DNA of 64,000 bases from Lumbricus terrestris (GCA_949752735.1 OX457043.1:4863826-4927825), one strand, 5' to 3'. Counted from the stretch's first letter, positions 34,861-48,621 are shown. Program-made: numbers and translations. Notes: a model not told the origin generated them from the letters alone.

Positions 34861-35783
34861 GAGTCATTGACATGGCATGACAACCTTTCTTTATAGCATA
34901 CCCCTCCCTACGCTCAACACACCCATCTCACTAGATGTAGCCTAACCGAGATTAATATAAGTGCTTACCCAAGAACAAATAATATTATGCGGAAAATCTC
35001 CATTAATTTAAATACTAAGGCCTGAAATGGTTACCGGGAACCCATGGAATTTCTAAACCCTGCTTTCACTTTAAATAATTAACACGAGCACGCCTAAAAA
35101 ATAACATCCAGTCTTGCAGAAAATAATTATCGTTGTTTTGTCTTTTTTTACTACGATTGACGTTTCTGTTCTACAAACGACCAATTGTTGAGCTACCAGC
35201 AACTGAGGCCTATATATACATGGCATACCTTGCACATACAACTTGACACGGACGAAGTTGAAGAACGTCTGCCACTACACAATAATTATTGTGGTAGTTC
35301 AATCTAATGGCAGTTGTAATGAGAGTTGCGAGTGTTATGGGGTTATATTAAGTCTGGTCCCTTGGTAACTACGGGCGTGATGTTGTAGAGATACAACGCA
35401 CAATTGTGCGTTTCAGTGTGTGCATGTGCGCGTGTGAAACTTGCTGATGTCATAATAAAACCTACAATCTTTGACTCTGCATTTATAATTGAATTTCGTA
35501 GACGGTAAACGTGTCCAATGACCAACGGTTGCTGCCTTAATAAATGGTCATTTGATTTTTGATATTTTATTGAACGTGTGTTTTAGAGGCGTAAGCTTAC
35601 CTCTGCTCTGAGTCTCTGACTGATTGCGTTTGTGTTTGTAGAGGCGCCCTTGAAACGGCATGTGCTGTGTTTCGGCGCCATATAAATTGTCGTCATTATT
35701 ATTTTTTTTGCTCCGAGGTATTTAGGATCCATCGGGGACTTCGCTCTTAACTACTGCTATAAAATCAGTCCGGAATGACCATA

Positions 35784-35965
<182 letters not shown>

Positions 35966-37654
35966 TCATCATCATTATTATTAGAATGGCTCGAGTGGGA
36001 GCATTGTGGCAGTAATAGCCTTAATTGTTGTGGTAAAAGTAGTGCTAATTGTAGCTTATTGTAAATTACAGCAGTGATAGCATCATTAATGCACATTTTG
36101 TACCAAAATTTGTTGACTGAATTCAATTTTTTTGCATAATGAATTGCTGTCCAGTTTTGCAGTAGCTGAAAAAAGTTGCAACATCATCCAGTGCCTCAAT
36201 TTCTAACAACTTTCAATGGTCAAGCTTAGATGAGAGAGGAGAGACTTGGGAATAGGCAGCATACATCGGTCGACAATTATTATAGACCCTGTAAACATTC
36301 CTGAAACATGATCATCAACACATTTTATTTGCTCCATATCGTACCAAAGTATATAAGCTAAAATACAATTGTGGATAGCCTCCAACGAAAATAGTAATAA
36401 AATGAGAATCTTTGCACGATATAGACTATTCGATGCGATGCAGCACAAAGCACTGAAGAAATGTTTATAATAGGCCTAGTTCAAGCTATATATTGTACTA
36501 CAGATACGACTTTTAGAGTCAGTGAGTGTCAAGCATACAAATTTTGCACATCTATTTAGTTTAAAATAAAATATCAGAACCTTACACGATGATATTATTT
36601 TCTGCCTGCAATCCGAAAGAAAATTTAAAAATAAAATAACATTTATCAGAAATTGCTGCTACATAATTTAACGTAAATCTACTCCAGTGGAAATCCAGCC
36701 TCGCATTTAACAGAAAATAAAATTGATATCTGTTGCAAAGCGCGTGCTTCGAAAAGTTCATGTTGAACATTTCTTACAACTAGTCCACGGATTTCTATTA
36801 GTCCCTTAGTTTCTTATAATAGTCTCTGCATCGTGCAACCGATCCGGGAAGACAGTTGCAGATTTTCCAGGCCGTGCCTTATACGTAAGTTTGACGATAA
36901 AGCACAGCAAAACACATTACAACTAAGGCTATATAATAGCCAAATAGGAATACATGATTTTGAGCGCAATGTAAAATTTACAAGGTAGACCTGTTTTCAT
37001 TGAGCAACGTTCAACTTTTTACTGGATCATATAATATTGACACAAGGCAAGCAGGATCTCAGAATTTTTTTGTCTAAAGTACAGATCACAAAGTAGGCTT
37101 AAACAAATAATCACTATCACTGGCAGAAAATATAGAAATAATAGTTACGCTGTCAGCCAAAAAAATTTAATGAATAAAAGTCGCGCCAATTCCTTGCTGA
37201 TAAGTCAAAACGTTGCGTTTTAAGAGACAGGACTAGGTCAGTTTCATTAAAGACCGCAGGGAGAGCACGGTAAACGACTATTATATTCACAGGGCGATGG
37301 ACAGGTAGATAAGGAGAGCTACCACAAGAGAGCGGTCGACGTGTGCCAAGAGCATCGCCTGAGATATAAGTCAAGACACTAGCAATATATAGCTTATTTT
37401 GAAAGAAATGTATTTAAACAAGCGTTTTGAAGATGAATTAGACATACTATGTCTAAAAGCAAACAATTGAAATATGGACAAATACAAAGCGCATAAAGAA
37501 GTAGGCCTAAAAAATAAGCAAAATATTTAATGCAAATCGCGAAAATATCAGAAACCCAATAATACATAGCTAAGACAGAGCACGACTATATGCGCATGGG
37601 AAAAAAGTCTTCGTCGACGACATACATGTATTTGTCGAAGCATTGAACCTCTTT

Positions 37655-40488
37655 TCACCATTTTTTAGTCCAAGAGTAGGCATAATTACCCCCGTTACCA
37701 GAATTTCCCCCGTTGGCTGCATTTCCAGGACTTCCCCCGTTACTCCAGGTATAATTATATCCACTCCCAGGGTTTCCACCGTTTCCTCCCGATCCCCCTC
37801 CACCGCCATTGCCTGGACCACCACCATATCCTATTCCTCCTCCACCGCTCCCGCCTCCTCCTCCGCCATTGCCTGGACCATACCCTGTTCCTCCGCCACC
37901 GGTCCCTCCTCCCCCTCCACCATTGCCTGGACCATGCCCTGTTCCTCCTCCACCGGTCCCTCCTCCTCCTCCACCATTGCCTGGACCATACCCTGTTCCT
38001 CCTCCACCGGTCCCTCCTCCTCCTCCGCCATTGCCTGGACCATACCCTGTTCCTCCTCCACCGGTCCCTCCTCCTCCTCCGCCATTGCCTGGACCATGCC
38101 CTGTTCCTCCTCCACCGGTGCCTTCTCCTCCTCCGCCATTGCCTGGACCATACCCTGTTCCTCCTCCACCGGTCTCTCCTCCTCCTCCGCCATTGCCTGG
38201 ACCATACCCTGTTCCTCCTCCACCGGTCCCGCCTCCTCCTCCTCCGCCATTGCCTGGACCATACCCTGTTCCTCCTCCACCGGTCCCTCCTCCTCCTCCG
38301 CCATTGCCTGGACCATACCCTGTTCCTCCTCCACCGATCCCTCCTCCTCCTCCGCCATTGCCTGGACCATACCCTGTTCCTCCTCCACCGGTCCCTCCTC
38401 CTCCTCCGCCATTGCCTGGACCAAACCCTGTTCCTCCGCCACCGGTCCCTCCTCCTCCTCCTCCGCCATTGCCTGGACCATGCCCTGTTCCTCCTCCACC
38501 GGTCCCTCCTCCTCCTCCGCCATTGCCTGGACCATACCCTGTTCCTCCTCCACCGGCCCTCCTCCTCCTCCGCCATTGCCTGGACCAAACCCTGTTCCTC
38601 CTCCACCGGTGCCTTCTCCTCCTCCGCCATTGCCTGGACCATACCCTGTTCCTCCTCCACCGGTCCCTCCTCCTCCTCCGCCATTGCCTGGACCATACCC
38701 TGTTCCTCCTCCACCGGTCCCTCCTCCTCCTCCGCCATTGCCTGGACCATACCCTGTTCCTCCTCCACCGGTCCCTCCTCCTCCTCCGCCATTGCCTGGA
38801 CCATACCCTGTTTCTCCGCCACCGGTCCCTCCTCCTCCTCCACCATTGCCTGGACCATACCCTGTTCCTCCTCCACCGGTCCCTCCTCCTCCTCCTCCGC
38901 CATTGCCTGGACCATGCCCTGTTCCTCCTCCACCGGTCCCTCCTCCTCCTCCGCCATTGCCTGGACCATACCCTGTTCCTCCGCCACCGGTGCCTTCTCC
39001 TCCGCCATTGCCTGGACCATACCCTGTTCCTCCTCCACCGGTCCCTCCTCCTCCTCCGCCATTGCCTGGACCATACCCTGTTCCTCCTCCACCGGTCCCT
39101 CCTCCTCCTCCGCCATTGCCTGGACGAAACCCTGTTCCTCCTCCACCGGTCCCTCCTCCTCCGCCATTGCCTGGACCATACCCTGTTCCTCCTCCACCGG
39201 TCCCTCCTCCTCCGCCATTGCCTGGACCATACCCTGTTCCTCCTCCACCGGTCCCTCCTCCTCCTCCGCCATTGCCTGGACCATGCCCTGTTCCTCCTCC
39301 ACCGGTCCCTCCTCCTCCGCCATTGCCTGGACCATACCCTGTTCCTCCTCCACCGGTCCCTCCTCCTCCTCCGCCATTGCCTGGACCATACCCTGTTCCT
39401 CCTCCACCGGTCCCTCCTCCTCCTCCTCCGCCATTGCCTTGTCCATACCCTGTTCCTCCTCCACCGGTCCCGCCTCCTCCTCCGCCATTGCCTGGACCAT
39501 ACCCTGTTCCTCCTCCACCGGTCCCTCCTCCTCCTCCGCCATTGCCTGGACCAAACCCTGTTCCTCCTCCACCGGTCCCTCCTCCTCCTCCGCCATTGCC
39601 TGGACCATACCCTGTTCCTCCTCCACCGGTCCCTCCTCCTCCGCCATTGCCTGGACCAAACCCTGTTCCTCCTCCACCGGTCCCTCCCCCCTCCTCCGCC
39701 ATTGCCTGGACCATGCCCTGTTCCTCCTCCACCGGTCCCTCCTCCCCCTCCACCATTGCCTGCACCATACCCTGTTCCTCCGCCACCGGTCCCTACTCCC
39801 CCTCCACCATTGCCTGGACCATGCCCTGTTCCTCCTCCACCGGTCCCTCCTCCTCCTCCACCATTGCCTGGACCATACCCTGTTCCTCCTCCACCGGTCC
39901 CGCCTCCTCCTCCGCCATTGCCTGGACCATACCCTGTTCCTCCTCCACCGGTCCCTCCTCCTCCTCCGCCATTGCCTGGACCAAACCCTGTTCCTCCTCC
40001 ACCGGTCCCTCCTCCTCCTCCGCTATTGCCTGGACCAAACCCTGTTCCTCCTCCACCGGTCCCTCCTCCTCCTCCGCCATTGCCTGGACCAAACCCTGTT
40101 CCTCCTCCACCGGTCCCTCCCCCTCCGTTAAAACCCGGTTCAACGTTCCATCCACCACCAGCGTAAAAGATTACTGGCACTCCCCAACACGTACATTTTC
40201 TGTCACCTTTACCAAATCTGCCTCCCATGAAATTTCCAGCTGCCCCGGCCAATCCCCCTGCCGCAGTACCAGCTAAATTTCCAGCTGCCCCAGCTGCGGC
40301 AACACCGGGGATTGCTCCACCTCCTCCCAATCCTCCGCCAAATCCTGGAAAGGATCGCTTCGATCGTGACTGGACAGAGACATCGAGTCCGAGATTCGCT
40401 CTGACTGGAGACCTTTTCTTGCGTGCAAAGATGCTGGCTTTGAGTCCCGCGTCTACTGCGAGATTTCCAACTTTGTGGATACTGTTCT
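37655..40488 (-). CDS. Silk-like Gly-rich terminal exon, copy A
   Basis: The exon starts after acceptor tttctactacag; its AG completes a Glu codon in the family's phase. Order: propeptide ending ARKKR; SPVRANLGLDVS; SRSKR; an Ala/Gly block (NLAGTAAGGLAGAAG); a box KCTCWGVPVIF; Gly-Trp; then about forty units of GPGNGGGGGGTGGGGTGY/F/H; and the tail YNYTWSNGGSPGNAANGG...YSWTKKW. The frame is open from 40488 to the TGA at 37655, but a 1-base insertion near 39692 and a 1-base deletion near 38557 put about 378 residues into an Arg/Trp-rich frame between two Gly-rich parts. No signal exon lies between 40.5 and 45 kb; it would have to use the one at 54395-54470, as an alternative last exon, or be unexpressed. 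A structural or adhesive role is inferred from composition. Long Pro-rich ORFs opposite are shadows. Confidence 0.7.
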
Positions 40489-40539
40489 CTGTAGTAGAAA
40501 TAAAACACATTCTCGTGTCACAAGTAGTGTGAAACTGTT

Positions 40540-40929
40540 GAAGGCGGGTTTCTAATAATATGCATGTTACGTGCGCGTGTGCGTGTGCGCGCGCGTGTGT
40601 TTTTTTAAAAGCGTTCAATATTAACTATAGTCAGTGCTATTCCTTTTGATATGTGCAACCTGTGGTGGTAGGATATCCGTAATCGTATCCGTAGTCTCGA
40701 AATATCTACAAACCCACAAATGCGAAATCTCGGGAACCAGTTTATTCACCGGCGATAAATAAAAACCAAATCGACAGGCAGAGGATCAAGATCCGGAAAG
40801 TCAGGCAGGCAGAGAGACGGACGGCTGAGGTAGGTGATGTTTAGAGTTGAAATGACGAGGGAGGCGAGGAGAAGTGGATTTGAGTTCGCACGATGTTCAG
40901 ATATTTGACTTAAAACGGGGTGGCGGGAG
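40540..40929. other. Intronic side of copy A, nothing recognised
   Basis: GC/GTG-rich tract (40560-40605), then sequence identical apart from scattered changes to 48680-49078. Confidence 0.5.
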
Positions 40930-41530
40930 TTTCACGACAATAATTGTTCTACAGTCTAACGACAACTCGGGTACAGACAATTGGTCTTAGGACAACTGGT
41001 CTACATACGACTCGTATTGATGAAATGGACGCTGGATTTATGAAAAAAGTTAAATGGTTTTCTAGCTTAAATGGAAGCTGGATTGATGATTTTCATTCAT
41101 ATATTTCAACACGAATCCAGCTTCTACTTCAGATCTAAAAATACCTTCTATTTCTCGCTCGTTATTTTCGTCAATCCAGCTTCTATTTCAGATATAAAAA
41201 TACCCTCATCAGGCTTACATTACTTAAGCGTTTTTCATCAATCCAGCTTCTCTTTCAGATCCATAAATACCTTCATTCAGCTTTTTCTCATGCGTTATTT
41301 TCGTCCATCCTGCTTCTATTTCACCTGTAAAACAACCTTCATCCAGATTCCATTTCTCTTGCGTTTTGTCATCAATCCAACCTCCATTTCACCTGTTAAA
41401 AGCTTTCAGCCAGCTTCCATTTCTCAAACGCTGGACCAGTTGCCTGTAGACCAGTTGGCGTTAGACGAATAATTGTCTGGAGACCACTTGTCGTTAGACG
41501 AGTTGTCTGTAGACCAGTTGTCATGACACC
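40930..41530. mobile_element. Foldback-type element with aagctggattgatga words, copy A
   Basis: Flanked by gtggcgggag on both sides (10-bp duplication). The ends ttcacgacaa and ttgtcatgac are loosely inverted. Inside are reiterated ccagcttctatttcaga and accttcat units, the same words as the element at 57578-58520, and gtctgtagaccagttgtc words at the margins. Confidence 0.6.
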
Positions 41531-41879
41531 GTGGCGGGAGATCGTGCCCGTTCGGGACAGCTCTGGCTATGGAGCGATGGTGCATTTAAGTGATGAGGTT
41601 ACGAAAGAACGGATCAGAGTGCGGGTGGATAAAAAACGAGTGGAACGGAGCGGTTAGAGAGTGAACAGCTGACGGAGATAGGAAGGCTGAGAGGATTAAT
41701 TTTAAGTGCGTAGTAGGTGAGTGAAAACCGAGGAAGACAGCAACCAACACGGTTGAATAACTTACGAGAGGGTCTGAAAAAAGTGAGCATGGATATGATC
41801 AAGGCAACGGAGAAAACCAGGAAGAGGGGAAACCTGGAGACGCCATGTGGAGGACTCATCGTCGGCCACGCCCTGACGC

Positions 41880-41995
41880 AGGAGAGAGAGAGAGAGAAAG
41901 AGAGAGAGACAGACAGAGACATAGCCAGAGAGTGAGAGACAGAGAGAGACAGAGACAGAGACAGAGAGAAAGGGAGAGAAAGAGAGATGAGAGTG
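41880..41995. repeat. GA-rich microsatellite
   Basis: Imperfect GA/GACA repeats; the unit B counterpart (49986-50165) is longer. Confidence 0.9.
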
Positions 41996-42256
41996 AAGTG
42001 GCTTTTTGAGACAGTGGAGTGATTTGAGGACAGGAGTAACGGGGTGGTGTTGGGGTGAGGGGGTTGGTGACAGCACGGACGAGGGCTTTCTGATTCGATA
42101 GTTGTGCGTAGTCTGGCTTGTTACTGAAGTTAAGGGAACGGATTAATTGGCATGTATACCGACGTATAACCTTCAAGGATTGTTAGCGGCTATTTAATAA
42201 GAGCAGCAATATGTAAAATGATAGATTTGGCTCACTGATACAAACTTCATACGCAG

Positions 42257-42529
42257 CAGTGACGTAGACAAGGGGGTTTCGGGGGGTTAAAAGTTTAAAA
42301 CCCCCATTGGCCTAGGAAACAAGTTTTCTAAAGGTTATTTATCCACTTAAATAAGAAAAACAGAACAATTGCTTGTAGTAACAATAATTATTGTTTTTCT
42401 TACTTTATTCCCTTTGTTACTTTACTCCCATTTTATTTGCTGTAATACTGGTGGGTTGGTGTCAGAAAGGGCATCCGGCCAGGCCATAAAACCCCAAACC
42501 CCCATCATAAATTTTTGGCTACGCTACTG
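42257..42529. mobile_element. Short hAT-like MITE, copy 2
   Basis: Termini CAGTGACGTAG and CTACGCTACTG, exact 8-bp duplication atacgcag. It is duplicated with unit B at 50431-50681. Confidence 0.75.
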
Positions 42530-42739
42530 ATACGCAGGCCAGTTTATTATTTTGTAATTGCGGGCCTAATTGTAATTGCAATTGAAATTGTAATTGTCTT
42601 GAGTTATAATTACAATTACAATTTATTTCTGAAGAATGAAAGAGACGCAACAGGTTTATTAGCGATTAGTCAGGACCTCTCTGAAATTCAAATGGTCAAT
42701 AGTAGCCTAGAGTTTGTTTGTGTGTGCATAGTGCACTTA

Positions 42740-42818
42740 TTATAGCGCCCATTCAAGCTCTCTACACTGAATCACGCCCGACTACAGCGCGGACACTGCA
42801 TCGGAGTTTCACGCGAAA
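42740..42818 (-). mobile_element. SINE truncated at the duplication junction
   Basis: Matches 50898-50978 (tagcgccc.ttcaagctc.ctacactgaatc...gagtttcacgcg) and then stops. Unit B homologous sequence begins within a few bases, so this is the duplication breakpoint. Confidence 0.7.
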
Positions 42819-44988
42819 ATTACCGGGTACCCATAGAATTGTAAGGTCCTACTCTGACTTTAAACAATTAACACGAGCATACATACCAAAAAACTCACAA
42901 TTATAGTCTTGCAGAAATTAATTGTCGTCCAGTCTTGTTTTTATTACATTTGGTGTTGCTGTTCCACCGACGACCATTATTATTGTTGATCTGCCAGCAT
43001 CTGAGGCGTACCGTATACGTGGATTACCTAGCTTGCGCTTAAAACTTGAAGCGGACAAAGATGAAGAACGTCTGCGACTGCACAACAACTGCAGTAGTTC
43101 GTTCTAGTGGCAGTTTGTAGTGAGGTCTGCGGTTGTTATTTATCATTATGGTTATATTATGGTTATATTAAGTAGGGCCTATGGTCCCATGGTAACTATG
43201 GGACGTGATGATGCAAAGGCATATGCTCAATAATGTAGGATACGTTTCAATGTGTGTGTGTGACTTTGTTTGTTTGTTTGAGTGCACCTGCACGTAATAA
43301 AACCTAAATCTTTGACTTCGCGTTTCTAAAGAACTATTTGGACGGTAAACGTTTTAGAGTCGATCCGCAGATACAAAGTGACTGTCTCGAGATAAGAGAT
43401 TTTACTCACTGAATGCTCCAGCGAGTGCCATTATTATAGTACAGTTACTGAAGTGATTCAGTTACTGAAGTAGACCTAACTGTGGTAGTGTTTGATTGAG
43501 AGGTTGCATCGTGGCAGCAACGGCCCAAATTGTTGTGGTAAAAGTAGTGCCAACAGTAGCCTGTAATTGCAAATTACAGTAGTCTCAGCTTTACTAGTGC
43601 ACATTTTTTACCACCATTTGCTGACGCGAACCATTTTAATTCCATAATGACGCGCTGTCCAGTTTTGCACTAGCAGGAAAACAGTTACAACACTAACCAG
43701 TTTCAAAATTTCTAACAGCTTTCGATGGTCAAGCTTAGGTGGGTCAACTAGCGAGGGTGGGACAAGCGGAACTTGGGAATAAGCACATTAAGCAGCAGAC
43801 AAATTATGCCGACAATATAAAAAGTCCAGAAACATGACCAGTAACACATTTCATTTGCTCCATATCAGACCAAGGCTATTAGGAAACAAATGAGAATATT
43901 TGCAGTTGAAACATATATATTGCGTTACAGATAGGCCCTACAACTTTTACAGTTAGCGTTAAGCACACAAGTTTTGTGCATCTATGTAGTTTAAAATAAA
44001 ATATCAGAACCTTACACGGTGATATTATTTTCTGCATGAAATCAGAAAGTAAATTTAGAAATTAAATTAAATTCATCGGAAGATACTGCTACATAACAAC
44101 GCAACTCTACTCCAGTGGAAATCCGGCCTCGCATTTCACAGAAAATGAAATAAACATCTGTTGCAAAGCGCATGCTTCGAAAAGTTCACGTTGCACATCT
44201 GTTACAACTAGTCCACGGATAGTTCTCTGCATCGTGCAACCGATACGGGAAGACTGCTGCATACTTTCCAGACTGTGCCTTATACGTGAGTTTGACGATA
44301 AAGCACAGCAAAACACATTACAACTAGACCTATTATAGGCCTATAATAGTGATATGGAAACACATGATTATGAGCGTACTGTAAACTTTAGACCTGTGTT
44401 CATTGGGCAAAATTCTGCCATCAAATTTTTTACTGGATCATACGAATTGACACAGTGCAACCAGGAACTCAAAACTGATTTTGTCCATTATGCGAAGAGC
44501 AAAGTAGGGTTTATCAAATACCTAATCACAAGCCCTGGCAGAAAATACAGAAATATAAGTTACGCTCTCACCTACAAGTTTTTAATGGATAAAAGCCGTG
44601 CCTATCCCTTGCAAGATGTTGATAAATCAAACGTTGCGTTATAAGTGACAAGAACCAGGTCAGTTTCATTAAGAACCGTAGAGAGAGTATTTTAAACGAG
44701 CATATTTGAGACACTTGCAATATAATTATAGCATATGTATGTTGAAAGAAGACAAATTAAACAAGCGTGCGGCGATTACATTGTTAAATATACTGTCTCT
44801 ATAGCAAGGAATGGACATCTTCACAAATTCAAAGCGCATAAAGCAGTAATGAATGAAAAAATATGTAATGCAAAGCCGACAAAATATCAAACACCCTCAA
44901 ATATATAAATAAGACAAAAGCATGCATATTTGCACATGAGAAAAACGGTTTCGTCGACACCATCAATGCCAAAACATTCAACCTCTTT

Positions 44989-47900
44989 TCACCATTTTTT
45001 AGTCCAAGAGTAGGTATATGCATAATTACCCCCGTTACCAGAATTTCCTCCGTTCCCTGCATTTCCAGAACTTCCCTGGTTACTCCAGTTATTATTATAT
45101 CCTCCTCCGCTGCCACCACTTCCTCCTCCTCCACCTCCTGATCCTGTACCACCGCTCCATCCTCCTCCACCTATTATTCCGCCACTGCCTGGTCTAATAC
45201 CACCGCCCACCTCCTCCACCGTTGCCTACTCCTCCTATGCCTTGTCCACCGCCACCTGAAGATCCTCCTCCCATTCCGACACTGCCATGACCACCGATAC
45301 CTACTGATCCTCCTCCTCCTATTCCGCCACCGACTGATCCTCCTCCTCCTATTCCGCCACCGACTGATCCTCCTCCTCCTATTCCGCCACCGACTGATCC
45401 TCCTCCTTTTATTCCGCCACCGAATGATCCTCCTCCTCCTATTCCACCTCCTACTGTTCCTCCTCCTCCTATTCCACCACCTACTGATCCTCCTCCTCCT
45501 ATTCCACCACCGATACCTACTGATCCTCCTCCTCCTATTCCACCACCGACTGATCCTCCTCCTTTTATTCCGCCACCGAATGATCCTCCTCCTCCTCCTA
45601 TTCCGCCACCGACTGATCCTCCTCCTCCTATTCCGCCACCGACTGATCCTCCTCCTCCTATTCCACCACCTAATGATCCTCCTCCTCCTATTCCACCACC
45701 GATACCTACTGATCCTCCTCCTCCTATTCCGCCACCGACTGATCCTCCTCCTCCTATTCCACCACCGAATGATCCTCCTCCTATTCCACCACCTACTGAT
45801 CCTCCTCCTCCTATTCCGCCACCGACTGATCCTCCTCCTTTTATTCCGCCACCGACTGATCCTCCTCCTCCTATTCCGCCACCGACTGATCCTCCTCCTC
45901 CTATTCCACCACCTACTGATCCTCCTCCTCCTATTCCGCCACCGACTGATCCTCCTCCTTTTATTCCGCCACCGACTGATCCTCCTTCTTTTATTCCACC
46001 ACCGACTCCGCCATTGCCTGGACCATACCCTGTTCCTCCTCCACCGGTCCCTCCTCCTCCTCCGCCATTGCCTGGACCATACCCTGTTCCTCCTCCACCG
46101 GTCCCTCCTCCTCCTCCGCCATTGCCTGGACCAAACCATGTTCCTCCTCCACCGGTCCCTCCTCCTCCTCCGCCATTGCCTGGACCATACCCTGTTCCTC
46201 CGCCACCGGTCCCTCCTCCTCCTCCGCCATTGCCTGGACCATACCCTGTTCCTCCTCCACCGGTCCCACCTCCTCCTCCGCCATTGCCTGGACCATACCC
46301 TGTTCCTCCTCCACCGGTCCCTCCTCCTCCTCCGCCATTGCCGGGACCATACCCTGTTCCTCCTCCACCGGTCCCACCTCCTCCTCCGCCATTGCCTGGA
46401 CCATACGCTGTTCCTCCTCCACCGGTCCCTCCTCCTCCTCCGCCATTGCCTGGACCATACCCTGTTCCTCCTCCACCGGTCCCTCCTCCTCCTCCGCCAT
46501 TGCCTGGACCATATCCTGTTCCTCCTTCACCGGTCCCTCCTCCTCCTCCGCCATTGCCTGGACCATACCCTGTTCCTCCTCCACCGGTCCCTCCTCCTCC
46601 TCCTCCGCCATTGCCTGGACCATACCCTGTTCCTCCTCCACCGGTCCCTCCTCCTCCGCCATTGCCTGGACCATACCCTGTTCCTCCTCCACCGGTCCCT
46701 TTTCCTCCTCCGCCATTGCCTGGACCATACCCTGTTCCTCCTCCACCGGTCCCTCCTCCTCCTCCGCCATTGCCTGGACCATACCCTGTTCCTTCTCCAC
46801 CGGTCCCTCCTCCTCCTCCGCCATTGCCGGGACCATACCCTGTTCCTCCTCCACCGGTCCCACCTCCTCCTCCGCCATTGCCTGGACCATACCCTGTTCC
46901 TCCTCCACCGGTCCCTCCTCCTCCTCCGCCATTGCCTGGACCATACCCTGTTCCTCCTCCACCGGTCCCTCCTCCTCCTCCGCCATTGCCTGGACCATAT
47001 CCTGTTCCTCCTTCACCGGTCCCTCCTCCTCCTCCGCCATTGCCTGGACCATACCCTGTTCCTCCTCCACCGGTCCCTCCTCCTCCTCCTCCGCCATTGC
47101 CTGGACCATACCCTGTTCCTCCTCCACCGGTCCCTCCTCCTCCTCCGCCATTGCCTGGACCATACCCTGTTCCTCCTCCACCGGTCCCTCCTCCTCCGCC
47201 ATTGCCTGGACCATACCCTGTTCCTCCTCCACCGGTCCCTCCTCCTCCTCCGCCATTGCCTGGACCAAACCCTGTTCCTCCTCCACCGGTCCCTCCTCCT
47301 CCTCCGCCATTGCCTGGACCATGCCCTGTTCCTCCTCCACCGGTCCCTCCTCCTCCTCCGCCATTGCCTGGACCATATCCTGTTCCTCCTCCACCGGTCC
47401 CTCCTCCTCCTCCGCCATTGCCTGGACCAAACCCTGTTCCTCCTCCACCGGTCCCTCCTCCTCCTCCGCCATTGCCTGGACCATGCCCTGTTCCTCCTCC
47501 ACCGGTCCCTCCTCCTCCTCCGCTATTGCCTGGACCAAACCCTGTTCCTCCTCCACCGGTCCCTCCTCCTCCGCCATTGCCTGGACCAAACCCTGTTCCT
47601 CCTCCACCGGTCCCTCCTCCTCCTCCGCCATTGCCTGGACCATGCCCTGTTCCTCCTCCACCGGTCCCTCCTCCTCCTCCGCCATTGCCTGGACCAAACC
47701 CTGTTCCTCCTCCACCGGTCCCTCCTCCTCCTCCGCTATTGCCTGGACCAAACCCTGTTCCTCCTCCACCGGTCCCTCCTCCTCCTCCGCCATTGCCTGG
47801 ACCAAACCCTGTTCCTCCTCCACCGGTCCCTCCTCCTCCTCCGCTATTGCCTGGACCAAACCCTGTTCCGCCTCCACCGGTCCCTCCTCCTCCTCCGCCA

Positions 47901-48621
47901 TTGCCTGGACCAAACCCTGTTCCTCCTCCACCGGTCCCTCCTCCTCCTCCGCCATTGCCTGGACCAAACCCTGTTCCTCCTCCACCGGTCCCTCCTCCTC
48001 CTCCGCTATTGCCTGGACCAAACCCTGTTCCTCCTCCACCGGTCCCTCCTCCTCCTCCGCCATTGCCTGGACCAAACCCTGTTCCTCCTCCACCGGTCCC
48101 TCCTCCTCCGCTATTGCCTGGACCAAACCCTGTTCCTCCTCCACCGGTCCCTCCTCCTCCTCCGCCATTGCCTGGACCAAACCCTGTTCCTCCTCCACCG
48201 GTCCCTCCTCCTCCTCCGCCATTGCCTGGACCAAACCATGTTCCTCCTCCACCGGTCCCTCCCCCTCCATTAAAACCCGGTTGAACGTTCCATCCACCAC
48301 CAGCATGAAAGATTACTGGCACTCCCCAACACGTACATTTTCTGTCACCTTTACCAAATCCGCCTCCCATTAAATTTCCACCTGCCCCGGCCAATCCCCC
48401 TGCCGCAGTACCAGCTAAACTTCCTACTGCGGGAACACCGGAGATTGATCCACCTCCTCCCAATCCTCCGCCAAATCCTGGAAAGGATCGCTTCGATCGT
48501 GACCGGACAGAGACATCGAGTCCGACATCCGCTCTCACTGGAGACCTTTTCTTGCGTGCAAAGATGCTGGCTTTGAGTCCCGCGTCTACTGCGAGATTTC
48601 CAACTTCGTGGATACTGTTCT
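44989..48621 (-). CDS. Gene 3 silk-like Gly-rich terminal exon, copy B
   Basis: Acceptor and propeptide as in copy A (SPVRADVGLDVS, SRSKR). Then an Ala/Gly block, GDRKCTCWGVPVIF, Gly-Trp and more than fifty GPGNGGGGGGTGGGGTG units. N-terminal units mostly end in Phe, C-terminal units in Tyr, with a few His. A block of IGGGGSVGGG units (45290-46010), absent from copy A, follows. With the signal exon the continuous frame is 1167 residues, ending at a TAG at 45194. The conserved tail (YNNNWSNQGSSGNAGNGG...YSWTKKW, stop at 44989) is in another frame; one base near 45205-45215 separates them. So either the protein lost its tail or there is a sequence error in a G run. The nearest upstream signal exon and promoter are at 54.4 kb, intron about 5.8 kb. 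The codons are mostly GGA/GGT, giving a purine-rich coding strand. Confidence 0.75.

Noticed and set aside
37643..40276. Very long plus-strand Pro/Ser/Thr/Leu-rich ORFs opposite copy A
   Set aside because: They are antisense readings of the Gly-rich array, which has no stops in most frames. The minus strand has the acceptor, phase, propeptide and conserved tail; the plus strand has none of these.
37655..40488. Identification as a spider silk (spidroin)
   Set aside because: Only composition and GPG motifs agree; spidroin terminal domains are absent.
45424..48373. Plus-strand Pro-rich and Leu/His-rich ORFs and minus-strand Glu/Gln/Met-rich frames in copy B
   Set aside because: Shadows of the same repeat; only the Gly frame joins the family propeptide.
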